From assembly GCF_034702125.1 (NCBI RefSeq), contig NC_085878.1, forward strand, positions 15,710,240 through 15,774,239: a stretch of DNA of 64,000 nucleotides. The letters are read 5' to 3'. A program made the translations under genes and the position numbers. The number at the start of each line of letters is the position of its first letter. Position 1 is the stretch's first letter. This stretch comes from Engraulis encrasicolus (Eukaryota > Chordata > Actinopteri > Clupeiformes > Engraulidae). Below, piece after piece: positions 23,627 to 35,254 of this stretch. The notes under the pieces are model-generated. The model was given only the letters and a program-made list of their open reading frames with translations. It was not told where the DNA came from and did not search any database.

Positions 23627-25487
23627 GATAAAGATCAGACCATCTCCCACCCTCCATGGAGACGGATTCCTATTAGCTTTTGCCAGACTGTTAAACAGAG
23701 TCAACAGTTTGCTTCGCCCAAGCTACATGTAGGTTATTCTGCTATTGTGCATAGGGAACATTTTCAAGCAATGCAATGAACTATGTGGCATTCTCCGATT
23801 TCTCTCTCACTATTTTGCTTTGAGCGAAATATCACCCCCTTGGTAAACCGCCCCCATACTTTTCATCATTCCTGTCCTGGTTTCTGGAGAAAAGTTTCCA
23901 TCTGTCTCTCATTCACTAGACTTTCTTGTCATGTTGTGGTCTTGGATTTCTCTGCTGTACTGATGGGTGACGATCTAAATGAACCGTGGGAGTTTTTTTT
24001 CCCGATTTGGCGTTACTGTTAGCATGCGCTTTCAGCAGCATGAAGTGAGAAGCTGAAGTGGACAGGGCTTGGACAAAATAACTGAGACACCTGTCATTTT
24101 AGTGTCATTAAGTTCCTCTTGAGTCCACAGTTAATTCTGTTGCATGTGGTTCATCCTTCTTGGTGGTATGCAGACATTAAGTTACCTTTGATACTGTGGC
24201 TCTTGATACATCACAAAGACTTGCTGTCTCAGTCAAAGATGCAACAGTTAAGTTACGCACGTACCAAGAATTTCTCCTTTTTGAACTCAATGCTGTGCTC
24301 TTACCCTGCAAATTGAACCTTCACACTTCACTTTACTGGTGCAATGTGCCATTAATGAAGATTGGGCAACATGCTGGTCCACTTGAGCCATGAAACTTCC
24401 CACACTAAAATGACCAGCCTGATCTGCAAAATTCCGTGCTCCTGGACACAGATGCTAAGGACACGAAATCCGTGTCCAGGAGCACGGATTTTGCCAAAAT
24501 TCCGTGCTCCTGGACACGGAATTGTTTTCTGTGATGGGCACATGGAAGTGCTTTCTATATTCCCACAGCACTGTGTTAACTCTATCATTAGAAAATACAT
24601 ACCAAATGCTAATCCTAAACAAAATAATGCTATAGCAATTTAAGTTGTGCCCTGACCAAAACATTCCCTAACATTAACCTAATATGTCATTAAAGACATA
24701 TTTTTGAGAAATACCTTTTCCAGTCGGTTGATGGGCTATCAAATTCATATAATGCATGAAAGAATACTAGCTGTGCCCAGACCAACACAATCCCTAACCC
24801 TAACCTGTCAGTAAGAAATGTTTTTTTGAGAAAAAATATTTGAAATTAGAAAAATCCTGAGAAAACACAAGACTGTGGAAACATAAATCTGTGGGAGTAT
24901 AGAGAGAGCACTTCTGTGTGTCCATCACGGAAAACAATTCCGTGTCCAGGAGCACGGAATTTTGGCAAGATCCGTGCTCCTAGACACAGATTTTGTGTCC
25001 TAAACATCCGTGTCCAGGAGCACGGAATTCTGGAGATCATGTTGAAAATGACAGGTGTCTCAGTTATTTTGTCCAACCCCTGTATAATAACTTACCGTTG
25101 CGGCCACAAGTTTTGTTTTGTTTTTCATCCATGCCTTGTAAAGAAAAATTGCCTTGAGTAAAGTGTACATTTCATTTTTCAAGAATATATCGTGACCACA
25201 GTCATATGAGGAAACCTGCATTCAATGACATTATATTTGTCTAACTAAGGCTTAATTGTTTTATGCACCAATTGTGGTAGCCTACCCATCATATATTGTA
25301 GGCCTAGACTCTATTGCAACCTGTCATAGCCTGTTATACTACTCTGTTGTATATTTACAGAAAACAGCTTTTTTTGATTCAGTCATATCAATAACAATTC
25401 AGTGTTTGTTTAGCTTTAGTTTAAAAGTGCCAATAACCTAGCCGTACTTTGGCCACTTGTTGTGATGGGCATGCCAGTGGAAGATGC
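23627..25487 (+). repeat. 1861-bp tandem duplication, unit 1
   Basis: Starts GATAAAGATCAGACC and is followed immediately by a near-identical unit at 25488-27348. Every landmark shifts by exactly 1861 bp. Only scattered substitutions were noticed (for example GGCGTTACTGTTAGC versus GGTGTTACTGTGAGC). The unit includes ~430 bp of unique DNA, a non-autonomous Tc1-type element and ~400 bp of downstream DNA. No gene is carried. Confidence 0.95.
24063..25082. mobile_element. Non-autonomous Tc1/mariner-type element (in unit 1)
   Basis: Inverted termini CAGGGCTTGGACAAAATAAC / GTTATTTTGTCCAACCCCTG, followed on the right by TA. The end sequence (GGACAAAATAA..GA.ACACCTGTCATTTTAGTG) is the same as in the Tc1-type relic at 35255. 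A short interior block at about 24130-24290 matches the minus strand of that relic (GTGGTTCATCCTTCTTGG). Six copies of a near-palindromic CCGTGTCCAGGAGCACGG-type motif cluster at 24433-24522 and 24937-25027. Confidence 0.75.
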
Positions 25488-27348
25488 GATAAAGATCAGA
25501 CCATCTCCCACCCTCCATGGAGACGGATTCCTATTAGCTTTTGCCAGACTGTTAAACAGAGTCAACAGTTTGCTTCGCCCAAGCTACATGTAGGTTATTC
25601 TGCTATTGTGCATAGGGAACATTTTCAAGCAATGCAATGAACTATGTGGCATTCTCCGATTTCTCTCTCACTATTTTGCTTTGAGCGAAATATCACCCCC
25701 TTGGTAAACCGCCCCCATACTTTTCATCATTCCTGTCCTGGTTTCTGGAGAAAAGTTTCCATCTGTCTCTCATTCACTAGACTTTCTTGTCATGTTGTGG
25801 TCTTGGATTTCTCTGCTGTACTGATGGGTGACGATCTAAATGAACCGTGGGAGTTTTTTTTCCTGATTTGGTGTTACTGTGAGCATGCGCTTTCAGCAGC
25901 ATGAAGTGAGAAGCTGAAGTGGACAGGGCTTGGACAAAATAACTGAGACACCTGTCATTTTAGTGTCATTAAGTTCCTCTTGAGTCCACAGTTAATTCTG
26001 TTGCATGTGGTTCATCCTTCTTGGTGGTATGCAGACATTAAGTTACCTTTGATACTGTGGCTCTTGATACATCACAAAGACTTGCTGTCTCAGTCAAAGA
26101 TGCAACAGTTAAGTTACGCACGTACCAAGAATTTCTCCTTTTTGAACTCAATGCTGTGCTCTTACCCTGCAAATTGAACCTTCACACTTCACTTTACTGG
26201 TGCAATGTGCCATTAATGAAGATTGGGCAACATGCTGGTCCACTTGAGCCATGAAACTTCCCACACTAAAATGACCAGCCTGATCTGCAAAATTCCGTGC
26301 TCCTGGACACAGATGCTAAGGACACGAAATCCGTGTCCAGGAGCACGGATTTTGCCAAAATTCCGTGCTCCTGGACACGGAATTGTTTTCTGTGATGGGC
26401 ACATGGAAGTGCTTTCTATATTCCCACAGCACTGTGTTAACTCTATCATTAGAAAATACATACCAAATGCTAATCCTAAACAAAATAATGCTATAGCAAT
26501 TTAAGTTGTGCCCTGACCAAAACATTCCCTAACATTAACCTAATATGTCATTAAAGACATATTTTTGAGAAATACCTTTTCCAGTCGGTTGATGGGCTAT
26601 CAAATTCATATAATGCATGAAAGAATACTAGCTGTGCCCAGACCAACACAATCCCTAACCCTAACCTGTCAGTAAGAAATGTTTTTTTGAGAAAAAATAT
26701 TTGAAATTAGAAAAATCCTGAGAAAACACAAGACTGTGGAAACATAAATCTGTGGGAGAATAGAGAGAGCACTTCTGTGTGTCCATCACGGAAAACAATT
26801 CCGTGTCCAGGAGCACGGAATTTTGGCAAGATCCATGCCCCTAGACACAGATTTTGTGTCCTAAACATCCGTGTCCAGGAGCACGGAATTCTGGAGATCA
26901 TGTTGAAAATGACAGGTGTCTCAGTTATTTTGTCTAACCCCTGTATAATAACTTACCGTTGCGGCCACAAGTTTTGTTTTGTTTTTCATCCATGCCTTGT
27001 AAAGAAAAATTGCCTTGAGTAAAGTGTACATTTCATTTTTCAAGAATATATCGTGACCACAGTCATATGAGGAAACCTGCATTCAATGACATTATATTTG
27101 TCTAACTAAGGCTTAATTGTTTTATGCACTAATTGTGGTAGCCTACCCATCATATATTGTAGGCCTAGACTCTATTGCAACCTGTCATAGCCTGTTATAC
27201 TACTCTGTTGTATATTTACAGAAAACAGCTTTTTTTGATTCAGTCATATCAATAACAATTCAGTGTTTGTTTAGCTTTAGTTTAAAAGTGCCAATAACCT
27301 AGCCGTACTTTGGCCACTTGTTGTGATGGGCATGCCAGTGGAAGATGC
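25488..27348 (+). repeat. 1861-bp tandem duplication, unit 2
   Basis: Second unit of the tandem pair, ending at GGAAGATGC (27340-27348), where sequence departs from the unit-1/unit-2 junction. The junction has no obvious transposon end, so unequal crossing-over or replication slippage is more likely than transposition. Near-identity over 1.86 kb implies a recent event, gene conversion, or an assembly duplication. Confidence 0.95.
25924..26943. mobile_element. Non-autonomous Tc1/mariner-type element (in unit 2)
   Basis: Duplicate of the element at 24063-25082, with the same termini and internal palindromic motifs. One CCGTGCTCC motif is changed here (CCATGCCCC near 26834). Confidence 0.75.
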
Positions 27349-28264
27349 GTTTTTGGGGCACATAATTAGGAACACGGTGAACCGACTTTCACATCTTTGA
27401 AATGTATTGCAAGACGTTTCCTTTCCGTTTTAAATTCAAATGACAGACATCAATAATTTCATATGCACAAGAGAAAAAATATATCACCGCACATTTTGGC
27501 TTCTTCACTTTTGAGGGAGAGAGGCAAGCATGGAGAGGGAGGGGAGGGGGAGAAAGAGATGGGTGGGAGAGTAAGGGAGAACAATGCGCTGAACATGTCT
27601 ACTGGAATATATCCTTGTTTGCAAAATAAACAGTGCAGAGCCCGTTTTCTATTAACTTAGAGCATTTCTAGTCCAGGGTGAATTGTCATAACCGACGGGA
27701 CAACCTCTCAGCACTCTGATGTGCTCCCACAAGAATATGCTTGCAGACGCAGCAGCGAAATCTAAATAAACATTCTAGAACACAATGCATGGAGTGTTAT
27801 CCGAAAGTCTTCTGTAGCTATTTCCGTTGGTGTTGAGTTAATGTCCTGTTTAGCCTAATGCAAGTATCACGTTTTTAGAATATTTTCATTTATATTTTTG
27901 GACTGGCCCGGCATTGTCCCAGAGATGATAACTTTGTGTCCCCCCAACAATTTTATGGTCCCAGGGACAACAGGATACCCCGTTAGTTTCGAGCGCTGCT
28001 CTCGCTGCTGTAGTAGCCAGCCATTGCATGCAGCTGAAAAGCTTTTGTCCCCTCCCCAGTGCGACTCTCGGAGAGAGGGCGCTCAGGTCTTTTCCTAGCG
28101 TCGTCTGTTATAGGGCATGCTGGGAGTTGTAGGTTAGCAATTGCGGCCGCCTCGCCAAGAAAGCGCTGCGGGAAACGCTGCTGATCATGTGGACAGGTGT
28201 TTTCCGCCTTACAGAAATCATAGGGCAATATGTGTGTGGAGGTTGTGGAAGGTACGCGAGTTAA
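27349..28264. other. Noncoding, with a CpG-rich patch at its right end
   Basis: 27349-27950 shows no feature. From about 27960 the sequence becomes CpG-rich up to the hAT MITE at 28273; see the candidate promoter entry. Confidence 0.4.
27960..28251 (+). promoter_or_regulatory. Candidate CpG promoter / first noncoding exon
   Basis: CpG-rich patch containing GGGCATGCTGGGAGTTGTAG at about 28113-28132. This is the reverse complement of the ACTACA..TCCCAGCATGC motif bound by ZNF143/THAP11 in vertebrate CpG promoters. A donor-like GAAG|GTACGC lies at 28251/28252. It could be an upstream noncoding exon of znf609, a promoter for another RNA, or part of an unrecognised repeat. No transcript evidence is available. 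Confidence 0.3.
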
Positions 28265-28272
28265 GCCAAAAC

Positions 28273-28633
28273 TAGAGGTGCACCGAAATGAAAATTTGTG
28301 GCCGAAACCGAATAATAATTAACCGAAACAGAAACCGAAAATTACAATTCAGTTAAAATCATCAAAAGTTAGATTTTTCATTATTTTTAAACATTGCTTA
28401 AATCTACGGCTTAAGTTACAATACATGTTTAGACAGGTTTTTGAAAGAAAATAAATGTGTATTTGAAGTCTTCAAATGTTAGAGTAGAACTGAAATGATT
28501 GTAATTAATGGCCATTTTCAATTCATTTTCTATTCGGTCATTCAGTTGGCTTTCGGCCGAAAACCGAAAGTGTCCTTTTTTTTTGCGTTTTCGGCCGAAT
28601 ATTTTCTGCGGCCGAATTTTCGGTGCACCTCTA
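28273..28633. mobile_element. hAT-type MITE (TAGAGGTGCACCGAAA ends)
   Basis: 361 bp with ends TAGAGGTGCACCGAAA / TTTTCGGTGCACCTCTA and a perfect 8-bp target duplication GCCAAAAC at 28265-28272 and 28634-28641. Subterminal CCGAAA/TTTCGG motifs are repeated many times at both ends. Confidence 0.92.
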
Positions 28634-28679
28634 GCCAAAACCTGACATACACTGAATGTGGTTTTTTTTTATTTTTATC

Positions 28680-30035
28680 AGAAGGCGAAATCAATTTGTG
28701 GTGCTCTGTTTTCATTCTATGGTTCTGCGCCACAGAATGGTCTATATATGGGGTCTTTCCAGATGGTATCAGAAAATATCCGAAAAGTTGGGATGGTGTT
28801 CTGCTCCATTTACTGTAATGTAACCATTTGATGATCCCAGTTGGAATGAGTCTTGAAAAACAAGCCTGTGAGTGTTTCATGTCAAGTGAAAGCCCTCCTG
28901 GGAAACTCCAACTTCCATTGTCATTGTGACACAGCACTCTACAACACACAAGTGCACACTGCACACAACGAAATTACATATATGCCTCACACTCCGTGCA
29001 AGGGGGCAGCCCATCATGGTGTTCCAAGGGAGCTGTGCGGCGAGATGGTACCATGCTCTGGGTACCTCAGCCATGGAGGAGGATGGGGCAGAGCACTGCT
29101 TAATCACTCCCCCACTAGCCTGTCGTGTCTGTAGTCAAACAGACAACCTTTGGGCTTACAAGAGGAGAGCAAGAGAAATTGGATGAAAAAATAAACACAC
29201 TACAGATTTCCAAATTCACCCACCAGCTCGGGGATGTTAAAGTTACGAGTTACGAGTGACAGCAGGGGTAACGGTGCACTATGCCATGTGTACACCAAGC
29301 GCTACCTACGCGACCCAGGTAGCTGGGGTGGTTGAAGATATACACGGGGCTTTAGGGCTGTCAACGAGTGATTGGAGTTCGAATAGTGCTAAGAAACAGG
29401 AATTCGTATGGGGAAATGAATATTTCAATGTGGGAAGAAACATGTAAGTTCTTATGGTAGAGAGGCTACACTGGCTGAAAGCAGGAAGTGTAGCCCAACT
29501 GGACAACAGCAGAATAAAATATTTAAACTCCCGTGTTGTCTTAACCATTTATACTTTTCAGCTACATGGACATTTGTTGCAGCATTTCTATGAAGCTGTT
29601 AACTGGGGTGCTGTTCGATGTTCATGATCTTGACTCTTGTATGACGCGCAGCGCTAAAGCAGCCCCTTTAAATGATCCTCGCTGGTTTTGTTGATAGGTG
29701 GAGTAACCTAGTGCTGCAGATTAGTTTTCACATTTGAGTTCTTTTTGCAGTTCAAACTGCATTGTAAGAAGTTGTCTCTCGTGAATGACTCGTGAATGAC
29801 TTACAACGTACACCCACCCCAAAATATAAAACAATAGGCCTTTATCTGAAAGTTCTTTAGATTTTGGTTGGCACAGAATAAAATTGAGCCGAGTGATGAA
29901 GTGGTATGGAAGCTAGCGAGGTGCGCGTTAGCACCATGAAGTCGCAATATAGCATTTTTTCTAGCTACAGAGAAGCGACACGTCTTCACAATTTTTTGCA
30001 CCATCCGCCATAAACGCTGGCTTCAAGGCGACAAG
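28680..30035 (+). repeat. Dispersed repeat, copy 2 (pair of 9750-10420)
   Basis: Shares ordered landmarks with copy 1 (see 9750) but is expanded by a reverse SINE at 28899-29180 and by unmatched sequence to about 29500. The divergence suggests an old family. Confidence 0.55.
28899..29180 (-). mobile_element. tRNA-derived SINE, minus strand
   Basis: Reverse copy of the SINE at 17557. It begins on + with GGAAACTCCAACTTCCATTGTCATTGTGAC (the tail complement). It then has the body AGGGGGCAGCCCATCATGG and GGTACCTCAGCCATGGAGG, and a decayed tRNA-like head near 29140-29175. Confidence 0.75.
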
Positions 30036-30149
30036 GCAGTCATGAATTGTATGTAAGGGCACGAGACCTATGCAGGCGGCTTCATGGAGTTTGCCCAAGC
30101 AGCAATGGGGTCAAGTGAGGTATTGTAGCCTAGATTTTAGTTGGAGAAG

Positions 30150-30187
30150 TTGGGTGACGTGTGTGCGTGTGCGTGTGTGTGTGTGTG
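30150..30187. repeat. (GT)n microsatellite
   Basis: Short GT/GTGC array just left of a SINE. Confidence 0.9.
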
Positions 30188-30227
30188 TAGAATCTCACTC
30201 CAAAGCATCCAAACTTGTTGGATCTTC

Positions 30228-30393
30228 TTTTTTTTAAATACCGGTATATTTTTGACAGGATAGTGGAGACAGGAGACAGGAAATGTGTGGTGAGAGAGAG
30301 ACTCGGAACGATCGGCATATGACCCGGGCCAGAATCAAACTTGGGTCACTGGCGTAGTAATCCATTGCCCTACCGTTAGGCCTCGGCAGGGCC
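30228..30393 (-). mobile_element. tRNA-derived SINE, minus strand, diverged
   Basis: Minus-strand relative of 21113-21295: GGCCCTGCCGAGGCCTAACG start, a decayed B box (complement AGAATCAAACTTGGGTC at 30331-30347), and the body complement GACAGGAGACAGGAAATG. Confidence 0.7.
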
Positions 30394-31520
30394 TTGTGGG
30401 ATATCTTCTATCTGGTTACAAAACCCATTCATCTATGGTATTAAATTTTGCCCTTAATAAGAGTATAGTCTGGAAGCGATCATAACATCACTTAACCGTA
30501 ACATCAGAACTAGACGTACTAGCGCATTACTAGTGTAATGTGTTCTATCAAGATGTGTGTATTGAGGAGTGATGTTTGAAAGGTGAGTGTTAAACATTTG
30601 AATGGCCAGATGGCTGTGTAAGTGTCTACTAGACCTCAATCATTTAAACAATGCAGGAGAAGACTTTAGGGCCCTCAGAATCACTCTCCTGTTTTAGATG
30701 TCTTGCAAAACAGGGAGGGGGGTTCAGCAAAGTGGATTACTCTTTGCAGGGTATTTCTCGCTCTGACTGTAGAGTTCCCATATTAGGATGATGCTACCTG
30801 TTACAACAGTCTCCTCAACTGAACTGTAGAGAATCAAATTAAAGTTAAAACCTTCCTTAGTTGAAGTGAAAAAGGGTCATGACATTGAACATCTTCAATA
30901 CGCCTAATTTATGCTGTTTATTGCACATCGCACACTAGATGTGCATCACAAAAATGTTTCCTTACTGCCCTTTTGTTTTTTTGTGCATTCCCCTTTATAA
31001 TTCAGCATTCAAATCTACATCAACGTGGGCTGATTTTTTCAAGTCACACAAAGTTTGTTTGACAAACTAACAACTGCAAAGCACTCTTCATTTAGCTAAC
31101 TCAGTCATCTGCATGAAATTAGTTCGATTTTTTCAAGCCACACAAACTTCGTGATTTGCAAATGACTCCTCAGTCTGCTTACTTATCATATGGTAGTTAG
31201 CACGAAAACTGCATCACTACCACCTTGTACAGAACAATTATCGTAATTGGTTTGACTTGGGTTTGAGTTACAATGACTAGCCAACTGATACATTTTTAGT
31301 CGCTGAAACACATTGACAGCCACGAGACAGAGACAGAGAGATAGAGAGACAGAGTCAGAGTCACACATGGGTGTCAGTGGATTGTGGATTGTCAGTGGAT
31401 TGTGCTGAGGAGGTGCCATTATGTTGCCTGCATTTAAGTGACTAGTTTTTTGTTTCTTGCATGTAGGCTAGGAATGATTATTCTTTTTGTGGTAGGTGGT
31501 CGCCAGATCATGAGATCATG
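30394..31520. other. Noncoding, no feature recognised
   Basis: Unique-looking sequence with two related TTTTTTCAAG.CACACAAA stretches (31037 and 31131). Confidence 0.4.
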
Positions 31521-31713
31521 GGGCAGCTGTGGCCTTATGGTTAAGAAGATGGGCTTTAGATCAGAGGGTTGCAGGTTCAATTCCCACCATTCCACTCCCT
31601 ATATCACTGCTTGGCTCTGCGCCCTTGAGCAAGGCACCTAACCCCACACTGCTCTAGGGACTGTAACCAGTACCCTGTAAATAACTAAGTCGCTTTGGAT
31701 AAGAGTATCAGCA
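31521..31713 (+). mobile_element. tRNA-derived SINE with LINE-type tail
   Basis: Head GGGCAGCTGTGGCCTTATGG with a B box GGTTCAATTCC at about 31573. The body has GAGCAAGGCACCTAACCCC and CTGCTCTAGGGACTGTA, and the tail TCGCTTTGGATAAGAGTATCAGC. That tail is characteristic of widespread fish SINEs that share a 3' end with L2/CR1-type LINEs. It directly abuts the LINE relic at 31740. Confidence 0.85.
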
Positions 31714-31739
31714 GCAGTGATCGGTTCGGTGATCAGGCC

Positions 31740-32480
31740 CGAAAAGAGCTGAGAAGAAGAGATGGAACATCTGTAATCTCTACACCTGATAGTGAGTGGA
31801 GTGAAACTGCACATTTGCCGTCTTCTGAAATCCATCACCATTTCCTTGTTGTGAGCGTTCAGTGTCAAGCTGTCAGACACCATTTAACCTGGCTCACGTA
31901 GGCCAGCTCGTTGTCATCAATGATTAAGCCCATAACCACAGTGTCATCTGCAAACTTGATGATGGGACGTTTGAATATTGCTGTTGCAGTCATGAGTAGA
32001 TGACTAGACACAAGCTTGCGGAGTGCTTGTGCTGATGGTCAGTGTGTCAGATGTCTGGTCCCCCACACTGACAACTCGTGAATGAGTACAAGTTCAGTCT
32101 CCAGTGACAAAGTGGGGTGTTCAATTCCAGGGCTTTCATGTGAGTGGTACAGTGGTGTTGAAGGCTGACTTTGAAGTGGATGAACAGCATTCTCCCATAA
32201 TTTCCCTCTCCCTCCTCCAGGTGTGAGTGGGTGGTGTACAGTAGATTGGACATGGCAGCCTCTCTGCCTCTGTTGGCTCTGTGGGCACGCTGTAATGGGT
32301 CGAAAGAGCTTGGCAGTGATCAGCACGTTTTTCATAAGTCTCTCAAAACACTGGATGTTAGGGTGACAGGGCTGTAATAATTTAGGCATGATGGACTCAT
32401 TTTTTAGACACTGGCTTGATGACAGATTTCTTAAATCATGTAGGAACAGTCTCTTGAGCCAATGATATGTTGAAGGTTTA
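31740..32480 (-). pseudogene. LINE reverse transcriptase relic (CR1/L2/Rex-type)
   Basis: On the minus strand the sequence encodes, across frames, blocks typical of fish non-LTR reverse transcriptases. In order these are CFERLMKNVLIT (near 32335), a thumb/palm-like HHPLTPGGGRG region with altered frame, LGLNTPLC-like LELNTPLCHW (near 32110), the catalytic KFADDTVVMGL (31928-31957) and SLTLNAHNKEMVMDFRR (about 31815-31865). The FADD motif is the polymerase active site. Frames shift between blocks and there are stops, so it is dead. Only the middle to 3' part of the RT domain is present. Confidence 0.75.
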
Positions 32481-32791
32481 AGTAAATGCAGGAGCTAGGC
32501 CTGGGTATAGATTCAGTCCGATTTTATCTTGATTCAGGCTAGTCTTATCAAAAATCAATTAATTTTAATTATCAGTTTTGGGGGGGGAAAAAGGAAATAT
32601 CAGACTGTCTGAGATGGAAAAAGAATGCTGGTTATTAGTTTGAAGTCCAGTTAACGTTCGTTATTGTACCAAAAGTAAAGCAGATTACAGAGTCATTCTC
32701 GCAGTACTGCTAATTTTTTTTACTGAGGTGTCCATCAAGCACTGCACGTTCATTGTTCTTGGTCTTAAATTATATGTAATACAGTGTGCGT

Positions 32792-33141
32792 TAAGGTTGC
32801 TCGATTATGAGAAGAATCAATATCACCATTATTTCAGTCAATATTGATATTACTGTTTTTTAGACAATATTTATTTTTAAGACAAATAGTTGTGCTAAAC
32901 AATTCACAATCTTCCCTTCCTTCAGCAGTGTGAGTGGAGGGCCATAGAGAAACACGTAGTGGTGTTCTGCATGAGTGTTGGGTAGTAAGTCTGCTGTGCT
33001 CGCAATGGCTCAAGTGGAGGGGAATGTATTACGCTTAACGTAGCCTACCCTTTGGCAATACAGACAAATGACAAAAATATTGTTTCAACTCGATAGTATG
33101 AAATTTGATATTGTTTGACAGCAATATTGATATCACAATAT
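32792..33141. mobile_element. hAT MITE, inverted relative of 1412-1793
   Basis: Begins TAAGGTTGCTCGATTATGAG, the complement of the right end of 1412-1793. It shares the interior GCTCAAGTGGAGGGGAATG and the AATATTGATATCACAATATAAATTC end. The right terminus is eroded and no target duplication could be fixed. Confidence 0.65.
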
Positions 33142-33982
33142 AAATTCTTGTCTTTTTGGCTCTACACAAGATCCTGTGTGTCTCCATTTAATTCAACCTC
33201 ACAACATTATGGACAGCGTGAGTGTTAAGTGGTCAAACTACCACCACAGTCAAGAATATAAAACCTTGTAACTTAACTTAGTACGGTATTTTTCACACAA
33301 TCTTGAAAGGCAAGGCTTTGGCAAAAATACCAACTTGTTTTTTGCCAGCAGATTGAAGTTGCACAAGGTGGAGTGTTAACGTTCGATACAGACACTGTTC
33401 CAACTGCAGGCACTCAAGTATAGCACTAGACAACATTGTAGCTTCTGCAATGCTCTGCAGTATGTCACAGATGAACCTTGCAGAGGAGAAATTGGCCCTA
33501 GTTGACCCTGTGACTACACCTGACAGGCCAGTTTTGTTCATGGCTGAGTGACACAAGTTTGTCTTGAGAATTCTTGTTCAAGAAGACACACTTTTGTGCT
33601 TGAAATGTGAGAAGTCATGCTTTTTCCATTAATAAACACACTGTTGATGTTCTTTGGATGTTGGTCAGTTGTGGAGCAGAGATTATGCTCAAGTGATATG
33701 CAAATTTCCATATCATTTGACCACCAAAAGCATGAAGTTACCAAATGAGCAGAGCATGGGGGAACTACTGATGCACAGTCTTGATGGTTATTTTTCACCC
33801 CCTGGTATACACTCTTTTGTCCTCAGCATAACAAGAGGCCATCACACAGTAAATGAATTGCTTTATAAGAATTGCTTATAATATGCTTATAATATGCCTA
33901 TGTAAATGAGCTGCTTATATGTAATATATGTAAGACCGACCAATCTCATGGATGGTGCAGGCTTCATGGAGTTAATAAGTAA
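33142..33982. other. Noncoding, no feature recognised
   Basis: Overlapping short ORFs on both strands without family resemblance. ATGCTTATAATATGCCTAT-type short duplications near 33880-33900. Confidence 0.35.
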
Positions 33983-34127
33983 GGGTTAACGTTCGGCGAG
34001 AAGGTCGCTACCGTGGAATAGCAGCACGACAGAGAGAATCTTTAGACCCCGACACGGAGCGGAGGGGTCTTGTTCTCTCTGAAGTGCTGCTATTCCACAA
34101 AGCGACCGACTCGCCGAAAGTTAACCC
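33983..34127. repeat. Foldback, GGGTTAACGTTCGGCGAG arms
   Basis: GGGTTAACGTTCGGCGAG...GGAATAGCAGCAC pairs with GTGCTGCTATTCC...CTCGCCGAAAGTTAACCC. The loop is rich in AGAGAGAA / GGGGTC. A related outer sequence (ACCATATAATAAG near 34616 versus CTTATTATATGG near 34129) suggests a larger inverted element ending near 34625. Confidence 0.65.
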
Positions 34128-34680
34128 GCTTATTATATGGATATACTTAAATGATTCACACATGCGGGGTCATTTCTTTAGACCTATTTAATGTTAAGAT
34201 TGTTGCTGCGCAAAACAAAACGGTGCCGTTGTGGAACACCGCTAGGCAACAGCTAGGTAGGCTAGCCAGGACAACAGGTGTTGTCTATCACAGCAGCTGA
34301 TTAGAGTGACAAAAGACCGGACCCCCTGCGGAGTGATATGAAACATTCGCTTTAGCCACTGACTTGTATACAAGCCAGTGGCTTTAGCAGTGAACGTCTT
34401 GTTGCCATTGACAGCGGTAGCCAGGACAACGGGTGCTGTCTATCACAGCAGCTGATTAGAGTCTTGATGAAAAGTCGCTTTAGCAGTGAAAAGTCTTGTT
34501 GCCATTGACAGCGGTCTGTTATAGACCAACCCGTCCGTTATCGAAAAATAACAGACGTCCGAACGTTGGGGAGCCCCGTTGAAATGAATGGAGCATTCGA
34601 CAGATGACGTCACAACCATATAATAAGAGACAAATACCATGCATACCTCAGAGAAGAATATCCATGGACAACCCCAGAAA
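34128..34680. repeat. Interior of a larger repeat with internal duplications
   Basis: AGCCAGGACAACAGGTGTTGTCTATCACAGCAGCTGATTAGAGT-type sequence occurs at about 34265 and again at 34422. GCTTTAGCAGTGAA and TTGCCATTGACAGCGGT are repeated at about 34383-34412 and 34470-34512. No ORF. Confidence 0.5.
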
Positions 34681-34757
34681 ACATTGCTAGATTTACTATC
34701 ATCTTTCCCCAAAGAAGTGGCAGGAGGGGTATTGTAGCCTAGTCTTAAAGTTGGAGA

Positions 34758-35162
<405 letters not shown>

Positions 35163-35254
35163 CGAGACCACTGTAATGCTGTTTGTGGTTTGTCATGCTA
35201 GAGTAGAGCCTATACAGTGGTGCTTTTTCCGCCAACAGTTTCTGTGTGTGTGTT

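Noticed and set aside
24793..24806. CCCTAACCCTAACC, telomere-like
   Set aside because: Only two units, inside a transposon and repeated in the tandem copy; not an interstitial telomere array.
24433..25027. Regular repeats that might suggest a CRISPR-like array
   Set aside because: The copies alternate in orientation, spacing is irregular, and they lie inside a Tc1-type MITE in a eukaryotic genome.
28542..28964. 140-codon frame on -
   Set aside because: It spans the right end of a hAT MITE and the start of an unrelated repeat, so it cannot be one gene.
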